A stretch of 36,751 nucleotides of DNA from Methylosinus sp. Ce-a6 (lineage in GTDB: Bacteria > Pseudomonadota > Alphaproteobacteria > Rhizobiales > Beijerinckiaceae), in NCBI RefSeq assembly GCF_009811655.1, contig NZ_BGJX01000034.1, positions 1-36,751 on the forward strand. Direction: 5' to 3'. The stretch's first letter is position 1; each line of letters begins with the position of its first letter. Shown here piece by piece: positions 16,561-24,259 of the stretch. Below the pieces are notes generated by a model. The model did not search any database, had not been told where the DNA came from, and worked only from the letters and a program-made list of their open reading frames with translations. The translations under genes were made by a program, and so were the position numbers.

Positions 16561-16714
16561 GGTCCTCCGATTGGTCCTCCCCGCCCAAACGGCGAAGTTC
16601 AGAGTAGACGCACATAAAGTCGTTGACAAGAGGTAAATTCCGGAGTTAGGAAGTTCGGAGTAGACGTATTTCTATAGACGGAACCCAGAACGGCGTGCGC
16701 CTGGAGAACTGATA
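16561..16714. promoter_or_regulatory. Divergent control region with duplicated 20-bp operator candidate
   Basis: Two direct copies of GAAGTTC-R-GAGTAGACGYAY occur at 16594-16613 and 16650-16669, 56 bp apart, with only three differences. A TTGACA at 16623-16628 lies between them, with a weak -10 candidate near 16646-16652, so one copy would overlap a promoter reading toward the MBL gene. A tandem GGTCCTCC pair (16561-16568, 16573-16580) lies nearer the regulator gene. The pattern fits binding by the adjacent XRE protein. Confidence 0.55.
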
Positions 16715-17854
16715 ATGACAGCCAAGACAACCCACTTCCCCGTCGACAATGGCGACATGACCCTCATCGAGACCGAGAACGGGCGTCGCATCCTGATCGA
16801 CTGCAACATCCGAACGTCGGCGGAAGACGAGAACGACGACACCCCCAACGTCGCCAAGCAGCTCCGGGACCGTCTCAAGCAAGACGCCCAAGGTCGCCTC
16901 TACGTCGACGCCTTCCTGCTCTCGCATCCCGACGAAGACCACTGCCGCGGTCTGAAGAGGAACTTCCATCTCGGACCTCCGGACGCTTGGTCCAAAAAGG
17001 ACGACAAGATCATCATCCGAGAGATGTGGTCGTCGCCTATCGTGTTCCGCAGGGCTTCGAAAAACCACAAGCTTTGCGAAGATGCGGACGCATGGGCCGC
17101 CGAAGCTCGCCGGCGCGTCAGAAAATTCAAGGAGCTCGGCTGCTGCCCGGATTTAGAGCGTATCAAGATCCTCGGCGCGGACGTCGACGATAAGACGGAC
17201 AAACTTACGGCTATCCTAGTCATGGTGGACACCGACTTTTCGACGATCGATGGCAGCTACGACTACACTTTTTCGGCCCGCCTCATCGCCCCGATTCCTC
17301 CGGGCGACGATCAGGAAGAGGAGATGCTGACGAAGAACGACTCCAGCGTCGTTCTCAACATATCCCTCCGTAACAAGCTCGGTCTGGATGGAGCCCGTTA
17401 TCTTTTCGGCGGTGACGCCGGCGTCGGGATCTGGGAGCGCATCTGGGAGCGCAACATTAATCGCTCGCACGTTCTCGCGTACGACGTTCTGCTCGCCCCG
17501 CATCACTGCTCTTGGCACAGCCTTTCTTGGGATAGCTGGTCGGAAAAAGGCAAGGACGCGAAGGTTTCATCCGACGCGCGCAGCGCGCTCGGCCAAGCGA
17601 ACGCCGGCGCCAAGATCCTCGCGAGCAGCGACGAGATCCACGACGACGACAACGATCCTCCCTGCATCCGGGCGAAGCGCGAGTATGAGGACATCGCGAA
17701 GGACGCGAAAGGCAAGTTTCATTGCATTGCAGACGGCGCGGGCGACGACCCCTACGAGCTGGAGGTCACGTCCGGCGGGGTGAAGCCGGTCTCCAAGCAG
17801 TCCGTCACCACGTCGAACAAGGTTATCGGCTCCCAGCCTCTGCACCACGGATGA
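16715..17854 (+). CDS. Metallo-beta-lactamase-fold hydrolase of the ubiquitin-type operon
   Basis: A 379-residue cytosolic protein with the metal-binding pattern of the metallo-beta-lactamase superfamily: HPDEDH at 71-76, GGDAG with Asp234, and PHHCSWHS at 262-268. The layout (Asn-Asp before a strand, then FGGD) resembles the ComEC/Rec2-type branch rather than true beta-lactamases, so a nucleotide or nucleic-acid phosphodiester substrate is plausible. The ATG follows CTGGAGAACTGATA. It is the first gene of a three-gene operon; its TGA overlaps the next ATG (ATGA). The chain ends SNKVIGSQPLHHG, a flexible tail finishing in glycine, as expected of a protein that an E1/E2 enzyme could activate. 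That last point is inference. Confidence 0.85.
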   Translation: MTAKTTHFPVDNGDMTLIETENGRRILIDCNIRTSAEDENDDTPNVAKQLRDRLKQDAQGRLYVDAFLLSHPDEDHCRGLKRNFHLGPPDAWSKKDDKIIIREMWSSPIVFRRASKNHKLCEDADAWAAEARRRVRKFKELGCCPDLERIKILGADVDDKTDKLTAILVMVDTDFSTIDGSYDYTFSARLIAPIPPGDDQEEEMLTKNDSSVVLNISLRNKLGLDGARYLFGGDAGVGIWERIWERNINRSHVLAYDVLLAPHHCSWHSLSWDSWSEKGKDAKVSSDARSALGQANAGAKILASSDEIHDDDNDPPCIRAKREYEDIAKDAKGKFHCIADGAGDDPYELEVTSGGVKPVSKQSVTTSNKVIGSQPLHHG

Positions 17855-20112
17855 GCGAGGCAATGGCCGACACCGAGATTCCCGCAGTGATCGCACGCGC
17901 CCTGCGCCAGATCAAGGCGCATGAGCGCGTGCAGGACGTGGTCGTGCTCGAAACTTCGGAGAACTCCGTCGCCGTCGAAGTGTATGTCAGCTCCAATCTT
18001 CCGAGCCGTTGGCTGGCCGCAGGGACGAGTCCAAACGGCGTCAGGTCGGTCGAGCCGGTCCGGTTCGAATTCACAAACGCGTATCCGGTCATCGCGCCCG
18101 ATATACGCCTTCGTCAGGACTTTGATCGCAGCCATCCTCACATTCAGCCGGGTTCGTCCGACTCTCTGCCTCAGCCCTGCATCCTCATGGGGTCGCTCGA
18201 CGAACTGCTGCGTTCCCGCGGGGTCAACGGCCTGCTCGATCAGACCGCGCTTTGGCTCGAGAATGCCTCGATGGTAAATCTGATCGATCCCGAGCAGGGA
18301 TGGGAGCCCGTCCGTCGCGATCATATCGACGACTACGTGATCGCCGATCTCGAACGTCTCGTCGAACTCCCCGATAGGAAAGGCGGCGCCGTCGCCTTCA
18401 TGGTCCGATACGCAAGGGACAAATGTGACGGATTTCATGTTCTTGCCACTCGAACGCCGTCGAAGCTAGACGCATCTTTGCCAAGTCGTCTGACTGACGA
18501 TACGTCTGTCGCGATCGTCGCGTGGTCTGGCGCCAGCGCATCGGGCGGCGCATTCCTAGCGAAGAACTATGAACCCGAGGATGTCACCGACGTCGCATCG
18601 CTGATCGCCAAGGCCAAACGCCTCGGGTGCGGCGAATTTCTCAATACCAAGCTCAATCTGCTTTCGAGTCGAATAGCTGGACGGTCCTCTCTGACATCAG
18701 TCCCACTGACGATAATTCTCATCGCCCGTCGTCCATGCAATATCATCGGCCAAAATTCGCCGCTCGAGATCTGTCCTTACATCATCGAATTGAATAGCGA
18801 AGCGGTCGATCTCAGCGAAAAAAGCTCGGTCCGCGTTAGGCTTGCATCCCATCGAAACACGATATCCCGCAATCTCCTGCTGAGAGCTTCCGGGCTCATC
18901 CCAGTCGAGAACCCGAAACCTTGGACGCTCGTAGGCTGCGGAAGCGTCGGATCGAAGATCGCGCTGCACTTGGCGAGATCCGGGATGGCTCCCGACATCG
19001 TCGTCGACAAAGCGACCATGTCGCCCCATAACTATGCGCGGCACGCCGTAGCTCCCTCATCTATTTTGGAAGCAACGGACTATTTCTCCAAGGCCGCACT
19101 TATCGCCAATACAATCACGTCGCTCGAACAACGAGCTAAGCCGTTTCAAAAGAACATCGCTCTCCGTTTGGCGTCTGCTCCCGAAAAAACGGTTTCGGCG
19201 ATGCTGCATGGAACGGATCGGATCGTCGTCAACGCCACCGGCTCGATCTCAGTCCGCGAATCGCTCTGCTTGCCGAAAGTAAGACCTTCCAGGGGACGCG
19301 TCGTAGAGGCGAACCTCATCGGTGGAGATCGCCTCGCGTTCCTCTCCCTAGAAGGACCGAACGCGAACCCATCGACCATGGATCTCGCAATCGAGGCTCA
19401 GAACATTCTGTCGCAGAACGAACTCCATTGGCATCTCGCCTTCGACCCCGCCGTCGAACATGTCGCTATCGGACAAGGTTGCTCGTCCCTGACTTTCCCG
19501 ATGACGGATGCGCGCCTGTCGGCGTTGACGGCGCCTATGGCGGAACGCCTCATGGAATGGCTGACATCTGGCCCACCGACAGGACATGGCGAAATTTTTA
19601 TCGGGTTCACGCCCCAGGACGGCATGGGACAAGAGTGGTTCCAGCGTAAGATCGAACCGTGGCTGTCCGTGGATGACGAATCTGGATGCGAAATAAGAAT
19701 CAGTGCTTCAGCACACCGAAAAATAGAGGCCGCTGTCGCAACCAGCCCTCGCGTCGAGACCGGCGGCGTCCTAATGGGACGATGGTCTGATGTAGCCAAT
19801 GCCTTTTTCGTGGTCGACGTAATTCCCGCGCCGGCGGACAGCGTCTTTTCCCGCTCCGAATTCCGACTGGGCGTCCAAGGCCTCAGAGGCGCCATCGACG
19901 ATGTCGTCACGAAAACGCGCGGCGCCATACACGACATCGGCACCTGGCATTCCCATCTCAGCGTTTCCGAGCCTTCCTCGATCGACCGCAAGACTGCCGA
20001 CATCCTAGCGAAGGAACAGGGCTTCCCGACCCTGATGCTCATTCACGTCCCCGGCGGCTACAGATCGTTGGTCAGGGAAGACGCGGAAGAGCTTTCGGAT
20101 CGCGAGATATAG
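17851..20112 (+). CDS. Single-chain E2-E1-JAB ubiquitin-type conjugation and deconjugation enzyme
   Basis: A 753-residue fusion. Residues about 10-145 form an E2/UBC-like domain, with FTNAYPVIAPDIRL, HPHIQP and the presumed active Cys110 in SLPQPCILMGSLDEL. Residues about 355-570 form a ThiF/E1 domain with the nucleotide loop VGCGSVGSK (361-369), Asp386, and N394-Y-A-R397; Cys544 in GQGCSSLTFP is the best candidate for the E1 cysteine. Residues about 615-745 form a JAB/JAMM peptidase with Glu636, H700-S-H702 and Asp712. The middle part (150-350) is unassigned. Known relatives are Cap2 (E2-E1) and Cap3 (JAB) of type II CBASS, here joined in one chain. It is coupled to the MBL gene by ATGA and lies 10 bp before the membrane-protein gene. 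Confidence 0.9.
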   Translation: MSEAMADTEIPAVIARALRQIKAHERVQDVVVLETSENSVAVEVYVSSNLPSRWLAAGTSPNGVRSVEPVRFEFTNAYPVIAPDIRLRQDFDRSHPHIQPGSSDSLPQPCILMGSLDELLRSRGVNGLLDQTALWLENASMVNLIDPEQGWEPVRRDHIDDYVIADLERLVELPDRKGGAVAFMVRYARDKCDGFHVLATRTPSKLDASLPSRLTDDTSVAIVAWSGASASGGAFLAKNYEPEDVTDVASLIAKAKRLGCGEFLNTKLNLLSSRIAGRSSLTSVPLTIILIARRPCNIIGQNSPLEICPYIIELNSEAVDLSEKSSVRVRLASHRNTISRNLLLRASGLIPVENPKPWTLVGCGSVGSKIALHLARSGMAPDIVVDKATMSPHNYARHAVAPSSILEATDYFSKAALIANTITSLEQRAKPFQKNIALRLASAPEKTVSAMLHGTDRIVVNATGSISVRESLCLPKVRPSRGRVVEANLIGGDRLAFLSLEGPNANPSTMDLAIEAQNILSQNELHWHLAFDPAVEHVAIGQGCSSLTFPMTDARLSALTAPMAERLMEWLTSGPPTGHGEIFIGFTPQDGMGQEWFQRKIEPWLSVDDESGCEIRISASAHRKIEAAVATSPRVETGGVLMGRWSDVANAFFVVDVIPAPADSVFSRSEFRLGVQGLRGAIDDVVTKTRGAIHDIGTWHSHLSVSEPSSIDRKTADILAKEQGFPTLMLIHVPGGYRSLVREDAEELSDREI

Positions 20113-20122
20113 AGGAGTTCCT

Positions 20123-20890
20123 ATGACCAAAATCGACCATTACACGTTCAACGCCCGAGTTCTCCCTGCGCTCATCATCGCTGCCCCCATCGCGATGATC
20201 CTTTTCACGTGGCTGCCTAACTCGCTATTCGCGGATGACGAAACATGGGTGAAAAGCCTGACAAAGGGGGCCTTTGCGAGCGGCGTCGCAACTGCTGTGG
20301 CATTCGCCCTCGCGCAATGGATTCGTAACGCTGGAAAGCGGTTGGAGGACGGTCTCTTACCGAAATGGGATGGACTTCCTTCCGTTTGTTTCCTTCGGCA
20401 TCGCGATAAGGCCATCGACGCGGTATCGAAGGACAGGTACCATCGGCGACTCGTCGAACTCGGCGCCGTGGCGTCGATGCCGGCCTTGACCGACGAGCTT
20501 CGCGATCCGGTTGGATCGGACGCATTTTACATGTCCGCGTCGACTTGGTTGCGGACAAACACTCGCGACGAGAAGAAATTCTCGCTTCTCTACAAGGAGA
20601 ACGTGAACTACGGGTTCCATCGAAATCTTTTGGCGGGGAAGACGATAGGGCTGGCGCTCTGCGTCGCGGCTGCCTGCTCCAGCGGGTTTGCCTTCTATCT
20701 TGGAAAGTCGCCGGTAGCAGAATCCCTCGTGACCGGAATCATCTTCGTCTATCTGAACTCCGCAATTGGCGAGCAGGCTCTATACCGAGTGGCCTGCGAA
20801 TACGCGAAACGCCTACTGGAGGCGATTGATCAGATCGAACCGAAGAGAACGACGGCGGAGCGGCACGCTGCTCCGATGGCAACAAATTAG
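20123..20890 (+). CDS. Four-helix membrane protein, probable effector of the ubiquitin-type operon
   Basis: A 255-residue protein with two N-terminal membrane helices (about 12-32 and 48-66), a polar middle of about 100 residues, and two C-terminal helices (about 170-193 and 199-215), then a basic tail. The ATG follows GAGGAGT and lies ten bp after the preceding stop, so it belongs to the same operon. I do not recognise the family. Membrane proteins with a soluble middle in CBASS-like loci often act as pore-forming or membrane-disrupting effectors, and that is the likely role, but it could equally anchor or sense. No enzymatic motif is visible. Confidence 0.75.
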   Translation: MTKIDHYTFNARVLPALIIAAPIAMILFTWLPNSLFADDETWVKSLTKGAFASGVATAVAFALAQWIRNAGKRLEDGLLPKWDGLPSVCFLRHRDKAIDAVSKDRYHRRLVELGAVASMPALTDELRDPVGSDAFYMSASTWLRTNTRDEKKFSLLYKENVNYGFHRNLLAGKTIGLALCVAAACSSGFAFYLGKSPVAESLVTGIIFVYLNSAIGEQALYRVACEYAKRLLEAIDQIEPKRTTAERHAAPMATN

Positions 20891-20968
20891 ACGCCCTCGC
20901 TGTCAGATCGATCTACAAAGCCGGCTTCTCGAACACGATCAGATTGCACGACAAGCCGGCAGATCGGC

Positions 20969-21208
20969 TTACGACGGTTCGTGAGTCGTCTTAGATGCAT
21001 AGCCGATCGCCCCACAATCTGACACTGCGATAAGCGACGCGGACCACAAGGCGAGATCCTCCCAATCCCAGCGCCCGAGCGGGTTGAGGCGCCCGTCGGC
21101 GCGCACGTCGCGCTCCTTCCCGCGCGCGAGACGGCGCGCGAAGGCGTCGAAGTCGGGTTCCATCTTAGCGAAGCGCCCCGACGCGGCGCGCGTCGCGCAT
21201 TCTGACAA
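20969..21208 (-). CDS. Small hypothetical protein
   Basis: A 79-residue frame with protein-like composition: KMEPDFDAFARRLARGKERD followed by LNPLGRWDWEDLALWSASLI. No membrane segment or known motif is seen; the Trp-rich WDWEDLALW piece looks like a structured core. The start is uncertain. It is oriented against the upstream membrane-protein gene. Treat as a likely but unproven gene. Confidence 0.4.
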   Translation of the reverse strand: MSECATRAASGRFAKMEPDFDAFARRLARGKERDVRADGRLNPLGRWDWEDLALWSASLIAVSDCGAIGYASKTTHEPS

Positions 21209-21495
21209 GGAGCGAACAGCGAAAACGAGCGCGGGATCGTCGCCGCTCTCAGCTCGCGAGTTCGAGCGGTATTACGTGCAGACAATGAAACTTCGATCGC
21301 ATCGTTGAAATAGTTAGCCGGTATCCGACAGATGAGGCTCGTAGTATCCGTGCTTCTGCGTTCGATGACGAAGGTGAGCGCGCGTGCAACTCATTAACCA
21401 TCAAAAATTTTGAAGTCGTCGATTTTCGACTCGGCGAATCATCTGCGCCGGAGCTACGAGTCGATTCGGTTAGTTGTTCGAATCGGAATCGGTTC
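21209..21495. other. Intergenic stretch upstream of the methyltransferase
   Basis: No gene is visible. The sequence is richer in A and T than its surroundings and contains repeated GAATCGG and CGATTCGG pieces close to the methyltransferase start (about 21460-21492), which may belong to its control region. No clear promoter boxes were found. Confidence 0.3.
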
Positions 21496-22413
21496 ATGAG
21501 CAAAGAGTTCGCGTACTACAACGAAAACGACGAGCACTCCGCGGAAACCTTGCGGAATCTGATGAAAATGGGACGGATAGCGAATGGCTATGTCGACACG
21601 CGGAGCATCGAAAAGGTCAGCGCAAGTGATCTCGTCGGATACTCCCAATGCCACTTCTTTGCGGGAATCGGTGTCTGGTCTCACGCTCTCCGCGAGTCCG
21701 GATGGCGAGACGATATGCCGATCTGGACCGGCTCATGCCCCTGCCAGGACCATTCTTCGATCGGTCGGCGGCGCGGAAACGGCGGGGAACGTCATTTGTG
21801 GCCAACTTGGTTCAATCTCATCGAAGCCTGTCGACCGTTCGTCATCGTCGGCGAGCAGGTCTCGAACTATCTTACGATCGGACCCGCTTCCGGAAGACGA
21901 AAGAAGTCTGTCCGAGTGGCTCATGACCAGGTTGATGCCCACGACGGACGCGCTTGGATCGACGTTGTTTGCGATGACTTGGAAGCAGCACATTACGCCG
22001 TCGGGGCGGTCGCTGCCCCGGCTTGCGGTTTTGGCGCCCCGCAGAAGCGGGAAAGGTTGTACTGGTTCGCGGAAGCTGGCTCCGTGGCCGACCCCGCGAG
22101 CGACGAAGAACGGTGGGCGCGGGGACGCGGAGCGCGCGGCGCAGGCGCGATTGGAAGACGTGGCGCAACTAAGCAGCCCGAGCCTGTTGGCGGCTACTGG
22201 CGCGGAGCGAAATGGGTCCCCTGCGCCGACGGGAAAGTGCGGCCGACTCGACCCGGAGTTCGTCCTCTGGTTGATGGGAGTGCCCCGCGAATGGCACGAC
22301 GCGGCGCCGAAGAAGAGGATATCGCAGAAATCCTCCGAGGCTATGGCAACGCGCTCGTCGCGCCGCAAGCGATCGAATTCATCCGGGCGATCCTGCCGCG
22401 TTACGCCGCGTGA
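21496..22413 (+). CDS. Phage-type DNA (cytosine-5)-methyltransferase
   Basis: A 305-residue C5-cytosine methyltransferase that transfers a methyl group from SAM to cytosine in DNA. The ordered motifs are all visible: motif I CHFFAGIG (52-59), motif IV GSCPCQ with catalytic Cys83, motif VI VGEQV with Glu120, motif VIII APQKRERLYW (181-190), and motif X RGYGNALV (281-288). The FFAGIG, RHLWP and GEQV wording and the WRGAKWVPC piece are typical of phage and prophage members. A stretch of about 28 residues after GEQV (121-150) is longer than usual in the family. No cognate restriction enzyme is adjacent. The same DNA in the next frame also looks like a protein family (separate entry). Confidence 0.88.
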   Translation: MSKEFAYYNENDEHSAETLRNLMKMGRIANGYVDTRSIEKVSASDLVGYSQCHFFAGIGVWSHALRESGWRDDMPIWTGSCPCQDHSSIGRRRGNGGERHLWPTWFNLIEACRPFVIVGEQVSNYLTIGPASGRRKKSVRVAHDQVDAHDGRAWIDVVCDDLEAAHYAVGAVAAPACGFGAPQKRERLYWFAEAGSVADPASDEERWARGRGARGAGAIGRRGATKQPEPVGGYWRGAKWVPCADGKVRPTRPGVRPLVDGSAPRMARRGAEEEDIAEILRGYGNALVAPQAIEFIRAILPRYAA

Positions 22414-22423
22414 GCACGGCTGA
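21584..22423 (+). CDS. Possible overprinted protein within the methyltransferase gene
   Basis: A second open frame of 279 codons covers nearly the whole methyltransferase gene in a different plus-strand frame. It has segments that I recall from proteins annotated in phages and prophages: LGSTLFAMTWKQHITPSGR, SGKGCTGSRKLAPWPTPRAT, and LDPEFVLWLMGVPREW. The DNA encoding AWIDVVCDDLEAAHYAVG in one frame encodes STLFAMTWKQHITPSG in the other, so both family-like motifs arise from the same bases. Openness alone means little in GC-rich DNA; the motif resemblance is the argument. The true start is unknown, and the first 60 residues look less convincing. It may be translated, or it may be an annotation artefact widespread in databases. 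Confidence 0.35.
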   Translation: MAMSTRGASKRSAQVISSDTPNATSLRESVSGLTLSASPDGETICRSGPAHAPARTILRSVGGAETAGNVICGQLGSISSKPVDRSSSSASRSRTILRSDPLPEDERSLSEWLMTRLMPTTDALGSTLFAMTWKQHITPSGRSLPRLAVLAPRRSGKGCTGSRKLAPWPTPRATKNGGRGDAERAAQARLEDVAQLSSPSLLAATGAERNGSPAPTGKCGRLDPEFVLWLMGVPREWHDAAPKKRISQKSSEAMATRSSRRKRSNSSGRSCRVTPREHG

Positions 22424-22438
22424 AGGCAAGCCGATCAA

Positions 22439-22687
22439 GTGCCGGATGATCAAGAAGCGTCTCCAGCAGCCGCAAGCAACCGATCTGCGAGGACGCAATG
22501 CGGCGCGACGGTCGTTCCGATCCCGCCGCCGCCTGCGGGCGGGACCGACGCCCGCGCCATCGTCGCGGCGGCCATGGCCAACCTCGGGCAGACGCTTCGC
22601 GGACGCCGCATCGAGGGCCGCCGGGCGAAATCGAGAGGCAGAAAAACGCGCCCGTGGCCGCTGGGACGCGGAATGAGACGCCGCTGA
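22439..22687 (+). CDS. Small basic hypothetical protein
   Basis: A GTG-started frame of 82 residues with a proline patch (VVPIPPPPAGGTDAR), a helix (AIVAAAMANLGQTLRGRR) and a strongly basic tail ending GRGMRRR. A strong hairpin terminator begins 21 bp after its stop, which supports transcription through this spot. It begins 25 bp after the methyltransferase stop. The function is unknown; the basic tail would suit nucleic-acid binding. Confidence 0.4.
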   Translation: MPDDQEASPAAASNRSARTQCGATVVPIPPPPAGGTDARAIVAAAMANLGQTLRGRRIEGRRAKSRGRKTRPWPLGRGMRRR

Positions 22688-22707
22688 GCCGTCGAGCGAT
22701 GAATGGG

Positions 22708-22737
22708 AAGGGCCGTCCGGGCGACCGGGCGGCCCTT
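22708..22737. terminator. Strong hairpin between convergent genes
   Basis: AAGGGCCGTCCGG (22708-22720) pairs with CCGGGCGGCCCTT (22725-22737) as a 13-bp stem containing one G-U pair, capped by a GCGA tetraloop. It lies between the small gene ending at 22687 and the HNH gene ending at 22771, and could end transcription from both sides. Confidence 0.7.
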
Positions 22738-22770
22738 TCGCATGGAGCCCGCCTTGCCTTCCGTCCCGCT

Positions 22771-24015
22771 CTATGGGGCCGCGCTGCGACGATGGTAGAC
22801 CGCCTCGAGGTGTTTGAGAATTCCGGCGAAATGGTCGCGCAACGCATCCACATCGCATGGTCCCAAGCCGACCGTCGTCCAATCCACCCGCTCGAACGCG
22901 CCGGCGTCGATCGAGAATTCGGCGCTCCGGTCCTTGCCCGCTTCGAGGTCGTAGGCATAGACGAGTTCGATCGCGTCCGAGGGCGCCGGAGCCTTCGCTA
23001 TAACTCCCCCGACCTTCAGCGCGCCGAGAATTTCGACGTAGGCCACCAGTTCGCCGGTTCGCGGGATCGACCGCACGACGATCTTGTGCCCGAGATCGAT
23101 CCGGGGCCCGACGAGCCCGGGAAGTCCGTCGACGAGATGACGGAACGGGGCGCCGTTGGTCTGCGCCCTCGAGATGAAGGCCGTGAGGCCGGTCCAGTCC
23201 ATCGGAGCCCCGCCGAGCCTGTCGAGCAGGAATATCCATATCGCCGTGACCACGCCGCCGAAGACGGCGCGCGGATGGTAGTCGAGCGTCGCCTTCAAGT
23301 GGTCGCCATCCTCGACGACGCCTTCCTGGACCCGGCGTTCCGCCGCCGCCTTGGCGATCTCGGCGCATTTCTCGGCGTCGGCGAGATCCATCTGGGGGAA
23401 TCGCTTGGCGGCGCGCTTCAGCAGATTGCGGACGACGGTCATGTCGCCGCCGCCGATCGTCACCGCGTGCCCCTCCGGAATTTCACGCACCTCGTAGGTG
23501 ACCGACCGCATCGAAATGGTCCCGTCGGCACGCACCCAAGCCGTGCGACCGTCGCGCCGCTCCATGACGACGTCCGGACTCGCCTTGCGATCGCGCGGAA
23601 GGTTCAGGAGCGTCGGCCACGGGCCGAACGCCTTGGTCAAGGCTTTGTCGGCCAGCTCGCCGAGCTCTCCGTTGCAGCGCTTACAGAGGATGCCCGGCGG
23701 CTTCAGTCGCCCGCCCAGCGCGTTCGGGATCACGTGCGCCGCCGAGTCGTTCTCCCGCGTCAGGGTGACGCCGCAGCCTCGGCACTTCGGCTCGGACGCC
23801 GGGAGTTCCGGGGACGGCGCAAGCAGTCGTTCCGCCTCGTTCGGCGAAAGCCCCAGCCGCTCGAAAAGCGCGAGGATCCGCGTCTTCCGCTCGTCGACGC
23901 CCTTGGTCTTGCCCGCCCGCCTCGCCGCGCGATTCCTTGCCGCGGGCGTTGCGGGTTTGGCGCGACCTGCCGCCGCGGCGATGGCATTCAGGAACTCGGA
24001 CTGTTTGATCTTCAT
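22771..24015 (-). CDS. HNH-domain protein, possible nuclease
   Basis: A 414-residue protein with a zinc-type HNH module near the N-terminus: CRGCG (Cys78, Cys81), AAHVIPNALGG (His94, Asn98) and CKRCNGELG (Cys111, Cys114). This layout is the HNH_5-like group often found in defence or mobile nucleases. The rest (about 120-410) is alpha/beta with no motif I recognise and could recognise a ligand or target DNA. The first 45 residues are basic and alanine-rich. The ATG at 24015 starts MKIKQSEFLN. It is convergent with the methyltransferase genes and preceded by another unknown gene on the same strand 244 bp upstream. A role as an antiviral or restriction nuclease is inference. Confidence 0.75.
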   Translation of the reverse strand: MKIKQSEFLNAIAAAAGRAKPATPAARNRAARRAGKTKGVDERKTRILALFERLGLSPNEAERLLAPSPELPASEPKCRGCGVTLTRENDSAAHVIPNALGGRLKPPGILCKRCNGELGELADKALTKAFGPWPTLLNLPRDRKASPDVVMERRDGRTAWVRADGTISMRSVTYEVREIPEGHAVTIGGGDMTVVRNLLKRAAKRFPQMDLADAEKCAEIAKAAAERRVQEGVVEDGDHLKATLDYHPRAVFGGVVTAIWIFLLDRLGGAPMDWTGLTAFISRAQTNGAPFRHLVDGLPGLVGPRIDLGHKIVVRSIPRTGELVAYVEILGALKVGGVIAKAPAPSDAIELVYAYDLEAGKDRSAEFSIDAGAFERVDWTTVGLGPCDVDALRDHFAGILKHLEAVYHRRSAAP

Positions 24016-24127
24016 ATTCGAACCTTGAAAAGTGACGTGCGCCGAAGCGGCGCGGATGCCTTCAAAACGCGCCGCGTCGCGGGCGAAGCCCGCGTCCGGA
24101 CGCTGCGATGTCGTGGAATCCGAAGAA

Positions 24128-24144
24128 CGGCCCGCAACGGGCCG
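24128..24144. terminator. Hairpin downstream of the proline-rich gene
   Basis: CGGCCCG and CGGGCCG form a perfect 7-bp stem around CAA. A second one, GCGGGC-gaa-GCCCGC, lies at 24079-24093. Both fall in the 244-bp gap on the 3' side of the minus-strand gene that ends at 24260 and probably stop its transcript. There is also a perfect 16-bp palindrome, CCGCGGTCGACCGCGG, at 24244-24259 touching that gene's stop. Confidence 0.5.
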
Positions 24145-24259
24145 CCTCTTGGCGGATCGCTATGTTATGGTCGGCGCCCCGCCGCAATTCAAGCCCGGCC
24201 CCGCGCTGCCGGCCATTCCCGCGCCCGGCGGCGCGGGCGGAACCCGCGGTCGACCGCGG

